Shown here: piece after piece, positions 1-8,742 of the stretch
How positions within the stretch are numbered: position 1 is the first letter of the stretch
Layout of the letters: each line of letters begins with the position of its first letter
Assembly (NCBI GenBank): GCA_958348565.1
Contig: CATVZP010000004.1
Span: 1 to 53,019 of the forward strand
Direction: 5' to 3'
Source: an uncultured Collinsella sp.
Lineage (GTDB): Bacteria; Actinomycetota; Coriobacteriia; Coriobacteriales; Coriobacteriaceae
DNA: 53,019 nt
Translations under genes and position numbers: made by a program
Notes under the pieces: model-generated
Database searches by the model: none
Told to the model about the DNA's origin: nothing
What the model saw: the letters and a program-made list of their open reading frames with translations, nothing else

Positions 1-2951
1 TGGTATACGGGTGCACCATCGACGTCTTCAATACAGAAGATATCAGTGCGGAATGCGGCGGTGAGTTCCGTCTATTGTTTATGGTTGACGAAGTGGGTCA
101 GTTTATTGGCTCCGATGCTGGTGTCAGCAAGGACCTCATGCTGTCGCTGCAGACACTTGTGGAGGGCTTGGGCAATCGCTGCGGCGGTCGCGTGTGGGTC
201 ATGGTAACCAGCCAGGAAGCCATTGATGGAAACGCGATGTTCGTTGGCAGCGACTTTTCCACGATTCAAGGTCGTTTTAACACGCGTCTTTCGCTCTCCA
301 GTTCTAGTGTGGACGAGGTTATCCAACGCCGTGTGCTGCAAAAGAACAACTCTGGCGTGGCTAAGCTTGAGCAGGGCTACGAAGCCCAGAGCGCCGTACT
401 CAAAAATATATTTGCCTTCGACGGCTCGCGTAGCGACCTGATCGGCTACTCCAGTCGCAAAGACTTTACGGACAGCTACCCCTTTGTGAACTATCAGTTT
501 AAGGTGATGCCCGACGTTATGACCGAGGTGCGCAAGCACGGCGTTAAGGCAAAGCATATGTCAACGGGCGAGCGCTCCATGCTTTCGGCTTTCCAGGAAT
601 CGGCTCAGGCCATCCAAGAGCAAGAGCTGGGCGCCCTAGTGCCATTCTGGCGCTTCTTTGAAACTATCGCCAAGGATTTGGAACATGGCGTGATTCAGAC
701 GGTGACGCGTGCCGAGCGTGCAGCGGAAGACGGTCTTGGCCTTCAGACCGAAGACGTCAAGATTCTTAAGCTGTTGTACTTGATCCGCTATATCGATTAC
801 ATCAAGTCCAATATCGAGAATATTTCCATCCTTATGGTCGATCGTATGGACGTGGACAAGGTCGCTCTTAAGAGCTGCGTTAAAGACTCGCTCGACCGCC
901 TGGTGCGCGAGAACTATGTGGCTCGTCAGGGTGATACCTACAATTTCCTTACCGATGAGGAACAACGCATCTCGCGCATTATTAACGATACGTCGGTAGA
1001 TGCGGCCCTGATTATCGAAAGTATTAAAAAGACGATCTTCGAAGGTGTCTACAAAGATAAAAAACTGCGCGTGGGAGCAAATGATTTCCCCTTTGATCGC
1101 TATGTAGACGATTCGGCCTATGGCGTGGTTCAAGGCGGTATGAAGCTTAACGTGGTCACAGTGGCAAACGACCTCTCACGTGCCGATGATGCCGAGCTTG
1201 CCGTTAAGTCTGCCAACATTGCGCTGGTGGTGCTTGCCGACGACGTGGACTACTTCGATGACCTGCAGAATGCGGCTAAGATTCGCAAGTACCGCAAGAC
1301 CATCAATACCGAGGAACTGCAGCCTTCGACCCAGCAAATTGTCCAGGCAAAGATGAAAGAGGCCTCGTACGCCGAGCGCGAGGCGACGGAGCTGCTGAAA
1401 GAGGCCGTGTTGCACGCCCGCGTGGCCGTAAACGGCTCCATGGTTAACATCCGCGCCACCAAGCCTGCTGACGTGTTCGAGCAGGCCTTGTCTAAGCTGA
1501 CGGATGCCATCTTTACCAAGGCCGACTACATCGCCGACCCTGCCAAGACCGATGACGACATTCGCGCCACGCTGCGCGGTGCCAACCAGGTGGCGCTCGA
1601 CGGCCAGAGCTCCCAGAACGCCCGCGCCGAGAAGGAGGTCGCGGACTTTTTGCATCTGCAGACGCGTATGTCGCTTAACACGACCATGGGCGACCTGCAA
1701 CGCAAGTTCCAGAACGCCCCCTATGGCTGGCGCGTAATCGACATTGCCAACGTGGTGGCGCAGCTGGTGGTTTCGCAGCGCGCGACCATTACGGCTGCCG
1801 GCGCCAATGTTGCCCCCGCAGATCTGCGTATGGTTACCTTCCTGCGCAAGGACGCCGACAAGGCCCAGGTGCGCGAGCGCGTTAAGATGAGCGACGAGCT
1901 CATCAAGAAGGTCAACAGGGTGCTTCGCGAGACCTTCGATGCCAAGCGTGACATTTCCAACGAGGACGAGCTTGCCGACACCGTGGTCGAAACGCTTAAG
2001 GGCTTTAAGAACGAGTGCGTGGAGCTCACGAACAACAACTTTACGGGCTTGGCCCCGGCCTATCCGTATCCGGGCCTAAAGGTGCTGGACGACGGCATTA
2101 AGCTGACCACGCGCCTGTTGGATAACCAGAACGACGCCCAGGCGCTCTTCAATGCCTTTGTAAAGGCGCAGGACGATCTGGACGATTGGAAAGAGGACTA
2201 CGATCAGGTCGTGTTCTTCTTTGAGAGCCAAAAGCCCGTCTTTGATAAGGCTGTTGAGTTTATGGGCCTTATGAAGGACGAGGGCTTCTACATGGACTCT
2301 AACGCCCAGGCGGTCGAGGCTAACAAGCGCATTGAGCGGATTCTTAAGAACCCGCGTCCATACCGCGAGGTCCGAGAGCTCCACGAGCTGATGGAGCCGG
2401 TCATGGTGACTCACAAGCAGATGGTCGATGCCAAGCGCAAGGAGATGCTGGACGACATCGCCGCGCAGATCGCCCAGGTACACGAATATGCCCAGAGCCA
2501 GGACGGCTATGCCAAGCTGGCCGAGCGCGCTATCGAGAACACAGGTCGCATGGCCAAGTTGTTTGAGAGCCGTGCTCACGCCGCCATCAAGGCAAGCGAG
2601 CTTGCCGCACTGAAGCAGCAACTGATTGAGTACTGCGACCGCGCATGCGAGAACATCGATAAAGCTATCGATGAGGAGAAGGCTCGCCAGCAGCGCGAGA
2701 GCCGCCGCAAGGAGGTCACGTCCACCGGCGAGATTGTTACCACGATCAAGGGCAACGACAAGGACAAGGACGTCCCGACGACCGCAAAGCCCGAGCCTGC
2801 GCCTGCGCCCAGGATTAAAAAGCTGCGTCTGGCCGACCTGGGCGAGCGCAAAAAGCTGGAGAGCGAAAGTGACATCGATGCCTACCTTGGTCAGCTACGC
2901 GCTCGTCTGCTTGCCGAGCTGCAGGACAACGACGCCATCCGTCTGAGCTAA
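1..2951 (+). CDS. brxC: BREX system P-loop protein BrxC, 3' part (5' end outside window)
   Basis: The reading frame is open from base 3, so about 982 C-terminal residues of a protein usually near 1,200 are visible. BrxC is the large AAA-type ATPase of BREX phage defence. The visible part opens with a hydrophobic strand ending in MVDEVGQF, which fits a Walker B motif; the Walker A motif must lie upstream. A conserved-looking DSYPFVNYQF...STGERSML stretch follows, then a long helical, charged region and a basic, lysine-rich tail. pglX follows 30 bp downstream on the same strand, with pglZ and brxL further on, which is the BREX type 1 order. The family call rests on these motifs and on operon order, not on a search. 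GC is moderate and codon use differs from the very GC-rich start of pglX just downstream. Confidence 0.9.
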   Translation, partial: VYGCTIDVFNTEDISAECGGEFRLLFMVDEVGQFIGSDAGVSKDLMLSLQTLVEGLGNRCGGRVWVMVTSQEAIDGNAMFVGSDFSTIQGRFNTRLSLSSSSVDEVIQRRVLQKNNSGVAKLEQGYEAQSAVLKNIFAFDGSRSDLIGYSSRKDFTDSYPFVNYQFKVMPDVMTEVRKHGVKAKHMSTGERSMLSAFQESAQAIQEQELGALVPFWRFFETIAKDLEHGVIQTVTRAERAAEDGLGLQTEDVKILKLLYLIRYIDYIKSNIENISILMVDRMDVDKVALKSCVKDSLDRLVRENYVARQGDTYNFLTDEEQRISRIINDTSVDAALIIESIKKTIFEGVYKDKKLRVGANDFPFDRYVDDSAYGVVQGGMKLNVVTVANDLSRADDAELAVKSANIALVVLADDVDYFDDLQNAAKIRKYRKTINTEELQPSTQQIVQAKMKEASYAEREATELLKEAVLHARVAVNGSMVNIRATKPADVFEQALSKLTDAIFTKADYIADPAKTDDDIRATLRGANQVALDGQSSQNARAEKEVADFLHLQTRMSLNTTMGDLQRKFQNAPYGWRVIDIANVVAQLVVSQRATITAAGANVAPADLRMVTFLRKDADKAQVRERVKMSDELIKKVNRVLRETFDAKRDISNEDELADTVVETLKGFKNECVELTNNNFTGLAPAYPYPGLKVLDDGIKLTTRLLDNQNDAQALFNAFVKAQDDLDDWKEDYDQVVFFFESQKPVFDKAVEFMGLMKDEGFYMDSNAQAVEANKRIERILKNPRPYREVRELHELMEPVMVTHKQMVDAKRKEMLDDIAAQIAQVHEYAQSQDGYAKLAERAIENTGRMAKLFESRAHAAIKASELAALKQQLIEYCDRACENIDKAIDEEKARQQRESRRKEVTSTGEIVTTIKGNDKDKDVPTTAKPEPAPAPRIKKLRLADLGERKKLESESDIDAYLGQLRARLLAELQDNDAIRLS

Positions 2952-2981
2952 CCAAGAACCGCCGGGGAAGGGTAGACCGCC

Positions 2982-5504
2982 ATGAACGATACCGCCATCA
3001 AGAACTACTGCGTCTGGGCCCGCAACGAGCTCATCGCCGGCGTCGAGGCCCGCATGAGGCTCTACGGCGTGGCCGAGGGCGCCGAGCCCGCCGGCTCCGC
3101 GGCGGTGGGCGGGCGCGCCCTGTCCCCGGAGGAGACCGAGTGGCGCGACGCCCTGCTGCGAGCCGCGGCAGAGGAGGGCTTCGCCCACCTGCGCGACCGC
3201 GCCGCCTACACCTGGTTCAACCGCATCGCCGCCGTGCGCTACATGGAGGTCCACGACTTCCTGCCCTCCCGCGTGCGCATGTTTACCCGCTCCGCGGCGG
3301 ACGGCTCTTGGGAGCTGGGCAGCCAGGCCGTGGACGAGGCACTCGATGTGGCGATCGAGGGCGCAGACCCGGTGCGCATCGCCGAACTCAAGCAGGCCGG
3401 CGAGGACGGGCCGCTGTTCCGCTACCTGTTCCTGGCCCAGTGCGCCGAGCTCTCCGGGTGCCTGCCCGGCGTGTTCCAGCCCGTGGACGCCTGCATGGCG
3501 CTCCTCCTGCCGGCCAACCTCATGGATGCCGACGGCGTCATCGGCCGCATGGTGGGCGACATTCCTGAGGAAGACTGGGAGAAGAACGTCCAGGTCCTGG
3601 GCTGGATGTACCAGTACTACAACTCCGAGGTCAAGGACGCCTTCTTCGCCTCCAAGGCCAAGGAGACGCCGGACACCATAGGCCCGGCCACCCAGCTGTT
3701 CACGCCCGACTGGATCGTGCGCTACATGGTGCAGAACTCGCTGGGGCGCCTGTGGATGCTCAACAACCCCGCAAGCCCCCTGCGCGACCAGATGGAGTAC
3801 TATATCGAGCCCGTCTCCGAGCACGAGGACTTCATCAGGATCGCCGGCCCCGAGGACATCTCTCTGTGCGACCCGGCCTGCGGCTCGGGTCACATCCTGG
3901 TCTACGCCTTCGAGCTGCTGTCAAAGATGTACCTGGAGCGCGGCTATCGCGAGCGCGAGATCCCCGAGCTCGTCCTGTCAAAGAACCTGCACGGCTTGGA
4001 GATCGACCCCCGCGCCGCCCAGATCGCGCGCCTCGCCCTGGCCATGTGCGCCCGTGAGCTGGACCGCCGCTTCTTCGGCCGCGGCGTGCAGGCCGACATC
4101 GCCGTGCTCGCCCCGGTGGCGCTGGGGGAGAGCGACGTCCCGCAGGGCAGCGCGCTCGAGAAGAGGAAGGACCTCGTCGACGCCCTGGCGCACCTGGACG
4201 AGGTGGGCTCCCTGCTCGCCCCGGGCGAGGACGACTTCGCAGCGATCCGCGAGGCGATAGAGCTCACCGGTTCCGACGGCCTGTTCGGCAGCAACTCAAA
4301 GGAGAAGCTCCAGCGCGCCCTCGCCACCTGCGAGACCCTTGCCCGCAGCTATGACTGCGTAGTTGCCAATCCGCCCTACATGGGCAGCTCCAGTTTCGGC
4401 CCCTTCATGTCCAAGTGGGTCAAGAAGAACTATCCCGACGTCAAGAGCGACCTGTGCACGTGCTTCATCGAGCGCGGGTTCAACCTGGCGAAGGACCGCG
4501 GCTACGCGGCCATGGTCACCATGCAGAGCTGGATGTTCCTGGGCAGCTTCGAGAAGATGCGCTCCTCGCTCATCGACGGCAAGACGATCGTCTCGATGGC
4601 GCACCTCGGCCCCCGCGCGTTCGACGCCATCGGCGGCGAGGTCGTCAACGTGACCGCCGACGTTATCTACAACGGCCATGCGGCATGCGAGGGCGTCTAC
4701 GTGCGCCTCGTCGACATCAACGGCAGCGAGGCCAAGCGCCAGAAGGCCCTCGAGGCGATCAAAAACCCCGACTGCGGCTGGTTCTACCGCCGCGACGCCG
4801 AGGCCTTCAAGCAGATCCCTGGCACCCCCATCGCCTACTGGGCCAGCGATGCCTTGCTCAATGCGTTTGTAAATGCAAAACAGCTTAACGAGTTCGGTAA
4901 GCCCCGCCAGGGCCTTGCCACTGGCGACAACGAGCGTTTCACGCGATTGTGGTGGGAGCCTGAAATCGCCGAACTACGTTTTGATGCTGGAACTGAGGAG
5001 GAGGCTTTCAAGAGCGGGAGAAAATGGTTTTCCTATAACAAAGGCGGAAATTATCGCAAGTGGTATGGAAATAACGATTGGGTAGTTGCTTTCAATCGTC
5101 CTAGCTCTGAAATCTTAGCTACATTAGGCAATCATCTTCCCTCTAGACATCTGTACTTTAAACCAATGCTCACATGGTCAAAAGTGTCCAGTGGCGTTGT
5201 TGCCTTTAGATTTAGACCGAAAGGTAGCCTCTTTGACGTTGCGGGGACAAGCATTTTTGGTGATGAAAAAACTCTTAGGTATTTACAAGGTGCATGTAAC
5301 AGCTCTGTAATCATGCAGGTCGCGAGCATGCTTTCGCCGACACTCAATTTTGAGGTAGGCCAAATCGCAACCTACCCGATCATTCAAAATGAAAATCTTG
5401 AACCGTCGGTTAACGCTACGGTCGACTCATGTCGTGAATTGTCAAAAGAAGACTGGGACTCGTTTGAAACCTCCTGGGACTTCAAGCGTCATCCGCTGGT
5501 GTAG
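2982..5504 (+). CDS. pglX: BREX adenine-specific DNA methyltransferase PglX, N-terminal and target-recognition part (split gene)
   Basis: PglX methylates adenine in a host sequence so that BREX can tell self from phage DNA. This ORF has 840 residues. The SAM-binding motif DPACGSGH is at about residues 297-304 and the catalytic NPPY at 463-466. The target-recognition region runs from about residue 630. The ORF ends with WDSFETSWDFKRHPLV; in full-length PglX this segment is followed by roughly 330 further residues. Those residues appear as a separate ORF at 10983-11951. The start ATG follows a GGAAGGG ribosome site. Base composition is mosaic: very GC-rich up to about 4850, then clearly AT-richer to the stop, which suggests that the recognition domain was exchanged. 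Whether the two halves still act together is unknown. Confidence 0.9.
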   Translation: MNDTAIKNYCVWARNELIAGVEARMRLYGVAEGAEPAGSAAVGGRALSPEETEWRDALLRAAAEEGFAHLRDRAAYTWFNRIAAVRYMEVHDFLPSRVRMFTRSAADGSWELGSQAVDEALDVAIEGADPVRIAELKQAGEDGPLFRYLFLAQCAELSGCLPGVFQPVDACMALLLPANLMDADGVIGRMVGDIPEEDWEKNVQVLGWMYQYYNSEVKDAFFASKAKETPDTIGPATQLFTPDWIVRYMVQNSLGRLWMLNNPASPLRDQMEYYIEPVSEHEDFIRIAGPEDISLCDPACGSGHILVYAFELLSKMYLERGYREREIPELVLSKNLHGLEIDPRAAQIARLALAMCARELDRRFFGRGVQADIAVLAPVALGESDVPQGSALEKRKDLVDALAHLDEVGSLLAPGEDDFAAIREAIELTGSDGLFGSNSKEKLQRALATCETLARSYDCVVANPPYMGSSSFGPFMSKWVKKNYPDVKSDLCTCFIERGFNLAKDRGYAAMVTMQSWMFLGSFEKMRSSLIDGKTIVSMAHLGPRAFDAIGGEVVNVTADVIYNGHAACEGVYVRLVDINGSEAKRQKALEAIKNPDCGWFYRRDAEAFKQIPGTPIAYWASDALLNAFVNAKQLNEFGKPRQGLATGDNERFTRLWWEPEIAELRFDAGTEEEAFKSGRKWFSYNKGGNYRKWYGNNDWVVAFNRPSSEILATLGNHLPSRHLYFKPMLTWSKVSSGVVAFRFRPKGSLFDVAGTSIFGDEKTLRYLQGACNSSVIMQVASMLSPTLNFEVGQIATYPIIQNENLEPSVNATVDSCRELSKEDWDSFETSWDFKRHPLV

Positions 5505-5512
5505 GAGTCGTT

Positions 5513-6163
5513 GTGTGTAATCAGTTCTTGCATGAATGTACGGGCTTGCAGCTGGCGAGGGGCTTAGCTGAATTGCTCGAGCTTACTTTTCCGATCGATT
5601 CTGAAGTAGATGATAGGAATCACTTCGTTGTGACCGATGATCCAATAACCGTGCATTGCACCGATGCCAATTTGGCATGGATACTCGATGCTGAAAAGAA
5701 TGGGCTTTCGAAAGATAGGCCAGGTGATATGATTCAGAAAAAGTGCCATTATGAGCAGATTCTGAAAGTCGCTCGAAGGTCTATACGTGACAATCGCCAA
5801 AGACGCTCTATTTCGGATGATATGCTGTTCCTACTATTCTCGTGCCTTCATGAGTTTGGCCATGCGACTGATTTGTCCACGATGAGCGAGTCGGATCGCA
5901 ATAGGCAAGCAAGAGCGAGAGAAGACGCGAAAGCTCGGGCCGCTCAATTATTTCAAAGTAAGGCCTACAATGGTATTGGCGAGCGTGGATACACGGTTCT
6001 TGCTGAAGAGAACGCCATTTCTTATAGGAGACTCCCGCTTGAGAAACAAGCGGATTCTATTGCTTCTGACTATTTGGTCCAGCTGTTGCAAATTGACCGT
6101 TTTAAAGAGAAGTTGATAGCAGCGTGCGTCGGAAAGGCGCGGTTTGGCGGGCAAGGTGCATGA
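5513..6163 (+). CDS. HExxH metallopeptidase-like protein (ImmA/IrrE-like arrangement)
   Basis: A 216-residue protein with a GTG start preceded by an AGGAG site that overlaps the pglX stop. It contains HEFGH at residues 113-117, a zinc-metallopeptidase signature. About 60 residues later comes EKQADSIASDYL, resembling the third-ligand helix of ImmA/IrrE-type peptidases, where an acidic residue binds zinc. Such peptidases often cleave a repressor or partner in mobile elements and defence loci; that role is inferred here. The gene is translationally coupled to the next ORF by an ATGA overlap, so a two-gene module with the small membrane protein is likely. No helix-turn-helix is evident. GC is near 45-50%, lower than the chromosomal backbone, in line with transfer. 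The exact family is unassigned. Confidence 0.6.
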   Translation: MCNQFLHECTGLQLARGLAELLELTFPIDSEVDDRNHFVVTDDPITVHCTDANLAWILDAEKNGLSKDRPGDMIQKKCHYEQILKVARRSIRDNRQRRSISDDMLFLLFSCLHEFGHATDLSTMSESDRNRQARAREDAKARAAQLFQSKAYNGIGERGYTVLAEENAISYRRLPLEKQADSIASDYLVQLLQIDRFKEKLIAACVGKARFGGQGA

Positions 6164-6723
6164 GTAATAGGAAAAAGATGGCGAGGGGAACATTCACTAA
6201 CATACTTGTCGTATTAGCGTTTATGCTATTCACACCGATTGTCTTACAGGTTGTATATACGATTCCCCTGGTTGAGCCAAGGATTTCTGCAGATTCTGTA
6301 CTGCAGTTTTGGGGAACTATTGCGGGCCTTTTTATTGGCGGAAAGGTACTTGGAGAAGCAAAGGGAAAGCTGGACTGGGAAACTAGGGCGGAGTATTTTC
6401 CGCGATTTGAGGCTTCTGTTGAGTCGGCCAATGGTGCAAGTGTTCTGCAAATTGAAAACAAGGGTGCCTATCCGTTTATTATTCTTTCTGTTTGCAACGT
6501 TCCTGTTAATTGGACAATTGCTCCCGGGGCGAAAGAATCTCTTTTGTTCCCGGAAGCCGCTCAGCCTAAGCACATTAAGCGTAAAGATCATGCTAGGTCT
6601 GTTGAATTGTTGCATGGCGACTCCTTGGAGTATTTGCTGACTACAAAAACCGGGGAATTTGTCGACGGCTTCTCTCTGTTCCAGGATGGAAGTACCGGAA
6701 AATGGACAGTATCAGCCCTTTAG
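6160..6723 (+). CDS. Small membrane protein coupled to the HExxH protein
   Basis: A 187-residue protein whose ATG overlaps the stop of the previous gene (ATGA), so translation is probably coupled. I prefer this start to a GTG 36 bp upstream inside the neighbour. The N-terminus is basic (MSNRKKMARG), followed by a hydrophobic segment at about residues 12-34 and a second at about 45-62. The rest, roughly 120 residues, looks soluble and beta-rich. I recognise no family. A membrane partner next to a putative peptidase could be an effector, an anchor or a substrate; this is inference from gene order only. The codon use is AT-rich like its neighbour. Confidence 0.6.
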   Translation: MSNRKKMARGTFTNILVVLAFMLFTPIVLQVVYTIPLVEPRISADSVLQFWGTIAGLFIGGKVLGEAKGKLDWETRAEYFPRFEASVESANGASVLQIENKGAYPFIILSVCNVPVNWTIAPGAKESLLFPEAAQPKHIKRKDHARSVELLHGDSLEYLLTTKTGEFVDGFSLFQDGSTGKWTVSAL

Positions 6724-6784
6724 GCAATCGGGATTACTTTATTCTGCCTGCTGCATTCAATCCTCAACGGTCATAGCCCAATAC

Positions 6785-6820
6785 CTACCGCTCGCCATTT
6801 GTTGCTCAACAAATGGCGAG
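6785..6820. repeat. Repeat copy 1 with perfect internal palindrome
   Basis: Bases 6791-6820 form a perfect inverted repeat with 14-base arms (CTCGCCATTTGTTG and its complement) around CT. The block from CTACCGCTCGC to the end of the palindrome recurs almost unchanged at 10759-10794. There is no T-run, so it is not a plain terminator. The two copies bracket the coiled-coil gene and rloAB. Confidence 0.7.
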
Positions 6821-6947
6821 GTTGATGGGCTAAGTTTATGGCAGTGTTTGGCCAAGGCTAGGGGATGGAGGGGGTCGAAGTCCTCATAGAAAGCGCCTTA
6901 AAGGAAGCTAAATAACTTCAGAAGCCAAAGCGAAAGGTTAATTGAAA

Positions 6948-7973
6948 ATGGATTTGGTGACTTCTTTTTTCCACCTGCTGTCCGATTATTGCGTTTGCTT
7001 TAACGACGGAATGATCACCTGGGATGGTCATCATCACGTTGCGACTGGCCTGCATGTTGATAACGAAAAGGTGCCTGAGCTTACCGAGTTTGCCACGCAG
7101 GGCGGCTTTGATGATCTGAATGATTACCTCAACTGCTTTGTCGACGGTTTTCTGAATAACCTGGTTGAGGCCGATGAGGATCTCATTGTTCCCAGGAGCG
7201 CAATCCACGAGGCGCTTTACCCTATGCTTCGAGAAGGGGATTTGACGGGCCTTGTTTTGGCTGATTTCTGCGGCTGTAACAAGGCGCTCGTAATCGACAA
7301 TCCGGCCCCCGATGCGTATTGCGTAATGTATGACACGCGAATCGCTCGCGGTATTCCCCAGTTCTTCAACTTGGTCACACGCATGCTTTGGGATATGCGC
7401 CAAGGGCTGCGTAGCCAGCAAGACGTTTCGTTTAAGGTGACGTTTGTTGCAGCGAAGAACGTCGATCTATCCATGCTGGTCGTAGACGACGTGACGGACG
7501 TTGTGGGCGTGCAGGAGAATCCGGGAACGAAGATGGTCTATTCTGCTCCGAAGATTCGGCTGGATGCTCGTAATGGATCGGAATCGGTACCGGCATCCGT
7601 TGCGTTAGAGAGCGAGAGCGATGCTCCCGGCAAAAAGAACAGGGGCGCGGACGAGAAACCTCAGCCATTTCAACCGAAGTCTTGGGCAGAGGATGAGACG
7701 AGGGATAGGGTCTACGCGCTTTCGGACCGTTGCCTCGCTGACCAGGACGAATTAGATCAAGCCGAAGCGGAAAAGGTGGAATTTCAGCGGAAGCTTGAAT
7801 CAAGTGCTGATGCTGTGGCCTGGGCCAACTCGGAGTTCAAGCGCTGTCGCCGCTTGGAGCGCGAGCGCGAATTGCTGGCAGGTCAGAGGAGTGCGCTTGA
7901 TGATGTGTGTGTAACTGTGAGAAAGAGCTTCAGTCGTCTGGTTTCTTTGACATTAAGAACAAGCGTCGTCTAA
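6948..7973 (+). CDS. Unknown protein with C-terminal coiled coil, 5' part of an apparently frameshifted gene
   Basis: A 341-residue ORF; ATG at 6948 follows an AAAGG site. The first 190 or so residues look globular and match nothing I recognise. Then come a charged linker and a heptad-rich helical stretch (about residues 270-325: DELDQAEAEKVEFQRKLE and onward). After DDVC the reading changes to a basic tail that no longer looks coiled-coil. In the overlapping frame the helix resumes (CEKELQSS... at 7907). The break sits on a TGTGTGTGT run at 7904-7912; loss of one TG unit would join both ORFs into a protein of about 530 residues. It may be a pseudogene, a phase-variable gene, a programmed frameshift or an assembly error. 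Confidence 0.5.
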   Translation: MDLVTSFFHLLSDYCVCFNDGMITWDGHHHVATGLHVDNEKVPELTEFATQGGFDDLNDYLNCFVDGFLNNLVEADEDLIVPRSAIHEALYPMLREGDLTGLVLADFCGCNKALVIDNPAPDAYCVMYDTRIARGIPQFFNLVTRMLWDMRQGLRSQQDVSFKVTFVAAKNVDLSMLVVDDVTDVVGVQENPGTKMVYSAPKIRLDARNGSESVPASVALESESDAPGKKNRGADEKPQPFQPKSWAEDETRDRVYALSDRCLADQDELDQAEAEKVEFQRKLESSADAVAWANSEFKRCRRLERERELLAGQRSALDDVCVTVRKSFSRLVSLTLRTSVV

Positions 7974-8530
7974 AGCAGAAACTTTTGAATCTTGCCGAGC
8001 GTATAGAGCAAGTCGATTCCAGCGCTAAAGAGGTTGAGCTCAAGCTCATGAAATGTTCAAGCGAGGTCGCCAAAACCAACATTGATGAATTGAGGCAGCA
8101 AGAGGTCGATGCTCAACTAACGCTTGAAGAGGCTGAAGCGAGCTGCAGGCGGAAAGAGTCCGCACTGGAAGAAAGTCGAGCTGAGCTTGAAGCTTTCTGC
8201 GCCAGTGTACCAGATGATGATCGAATGGATGGATATTTTTGGGATGCAGATTGGCGCATACGAGAAGCGCGTGTCCGCAGGGCTGTGCCTGGGTCTCGAA
8301 CAGAATGCTGGCGTATTGCAAAACAGTTTGTGCAAACAATTGATATTTATGATTCTTTTACTTCGGCAGACATCTTATCTAGTTTTCCCGAATTGCTGAC
8401 ATATCGAAGAGCTGAAGCGATTATTGAGTTATACAAATTAACTAATTCGATAGAAACAATTGGCCCGTTTGGCAATCTCACTGCCTATATTTTTACAGAT
8501 ACAGAGTTCATGGATATGTGGCCCGATTGA
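7907..8530 (+). CDS. 3' part of the frameshifted coiled-coil gene
   Basis: A 207-codon ORF that overlaps the previous one by 67 bp in another frame, with only a GTG inside the TG run as a possible start and no convincing ribosome site. It continues the coiled coil for about 110 residues (KRRLKQKLLNLAERIEQVD, then many E/K/L heptads). It ends in a compact domain of about 90 residues, possibly a winged helix (SADILSSFPELLTYRRAEAIIELYKL), which is a guess. The continuation of helix propensity across the overlap is the main reason to treat both ORFs as one gene. A terminator hairpin follows 30 bp after the stop. Confidence 0.5.
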   Translation: MCNCEKELQSSGFFDIKNKRRLKQKLLNLAERIEQVDSSAKEVELKLMKCSSEVAKTNIDELRQQEVDAQLTLEEAEASCRRKESALEESRAELEAFCASVPDDDRMDGYFWDADWRIREARVRRAVPGSRTECWRIAKQFVQTIDIYDSFTSADILSSFPELLTYRRAEAIIELYKLTNSIETIGPFGNLTAYIFTDTEFMDMWPD

Positions 8531-8560
8531 TTCCTGTTTAGAAGCCGGCGTTATTCGTAA

Positions 8561-8595
8561 GGGGGCGTCTCTCTAAGGGATGCCCCCCTGTTTTT
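8561..8595 (+). terminator. Rho-independent terminator after the coiled-coil gene
   Basis: GGGGGCGTC pairs with GGATGCCCCC (one G-T pair) and is followed by TGTTTTT. Confidence 0.75.
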
Positions 8596-8622
8596 ATGTT
8601 GAGCTTGCATTGGATCCAGGCA

Positions 8623-8650
8623 TAAAAAAATGCCGGGGGGATCCCCCGGC
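8623..8650 (-). terminator. Rho-independent terminator of rloAB
   Basis: GCCGGGGG / CCCCCGGC stem with a run of seven A on the plus strand, which reads as a U-run on the minus strand. It sits 93 bp beyond the rloB stop, convergent with the previous terminator. Confidence 0.8.
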
Positions 8651-8742
8651 CCTTGACCGCCCTCCATAAAGGAACGCAACCCATTTATAGCACGAGACGG
8701 GCGTCCGATCCAAGTGGGAACGACGCGCCCGCCTCGTGCACA

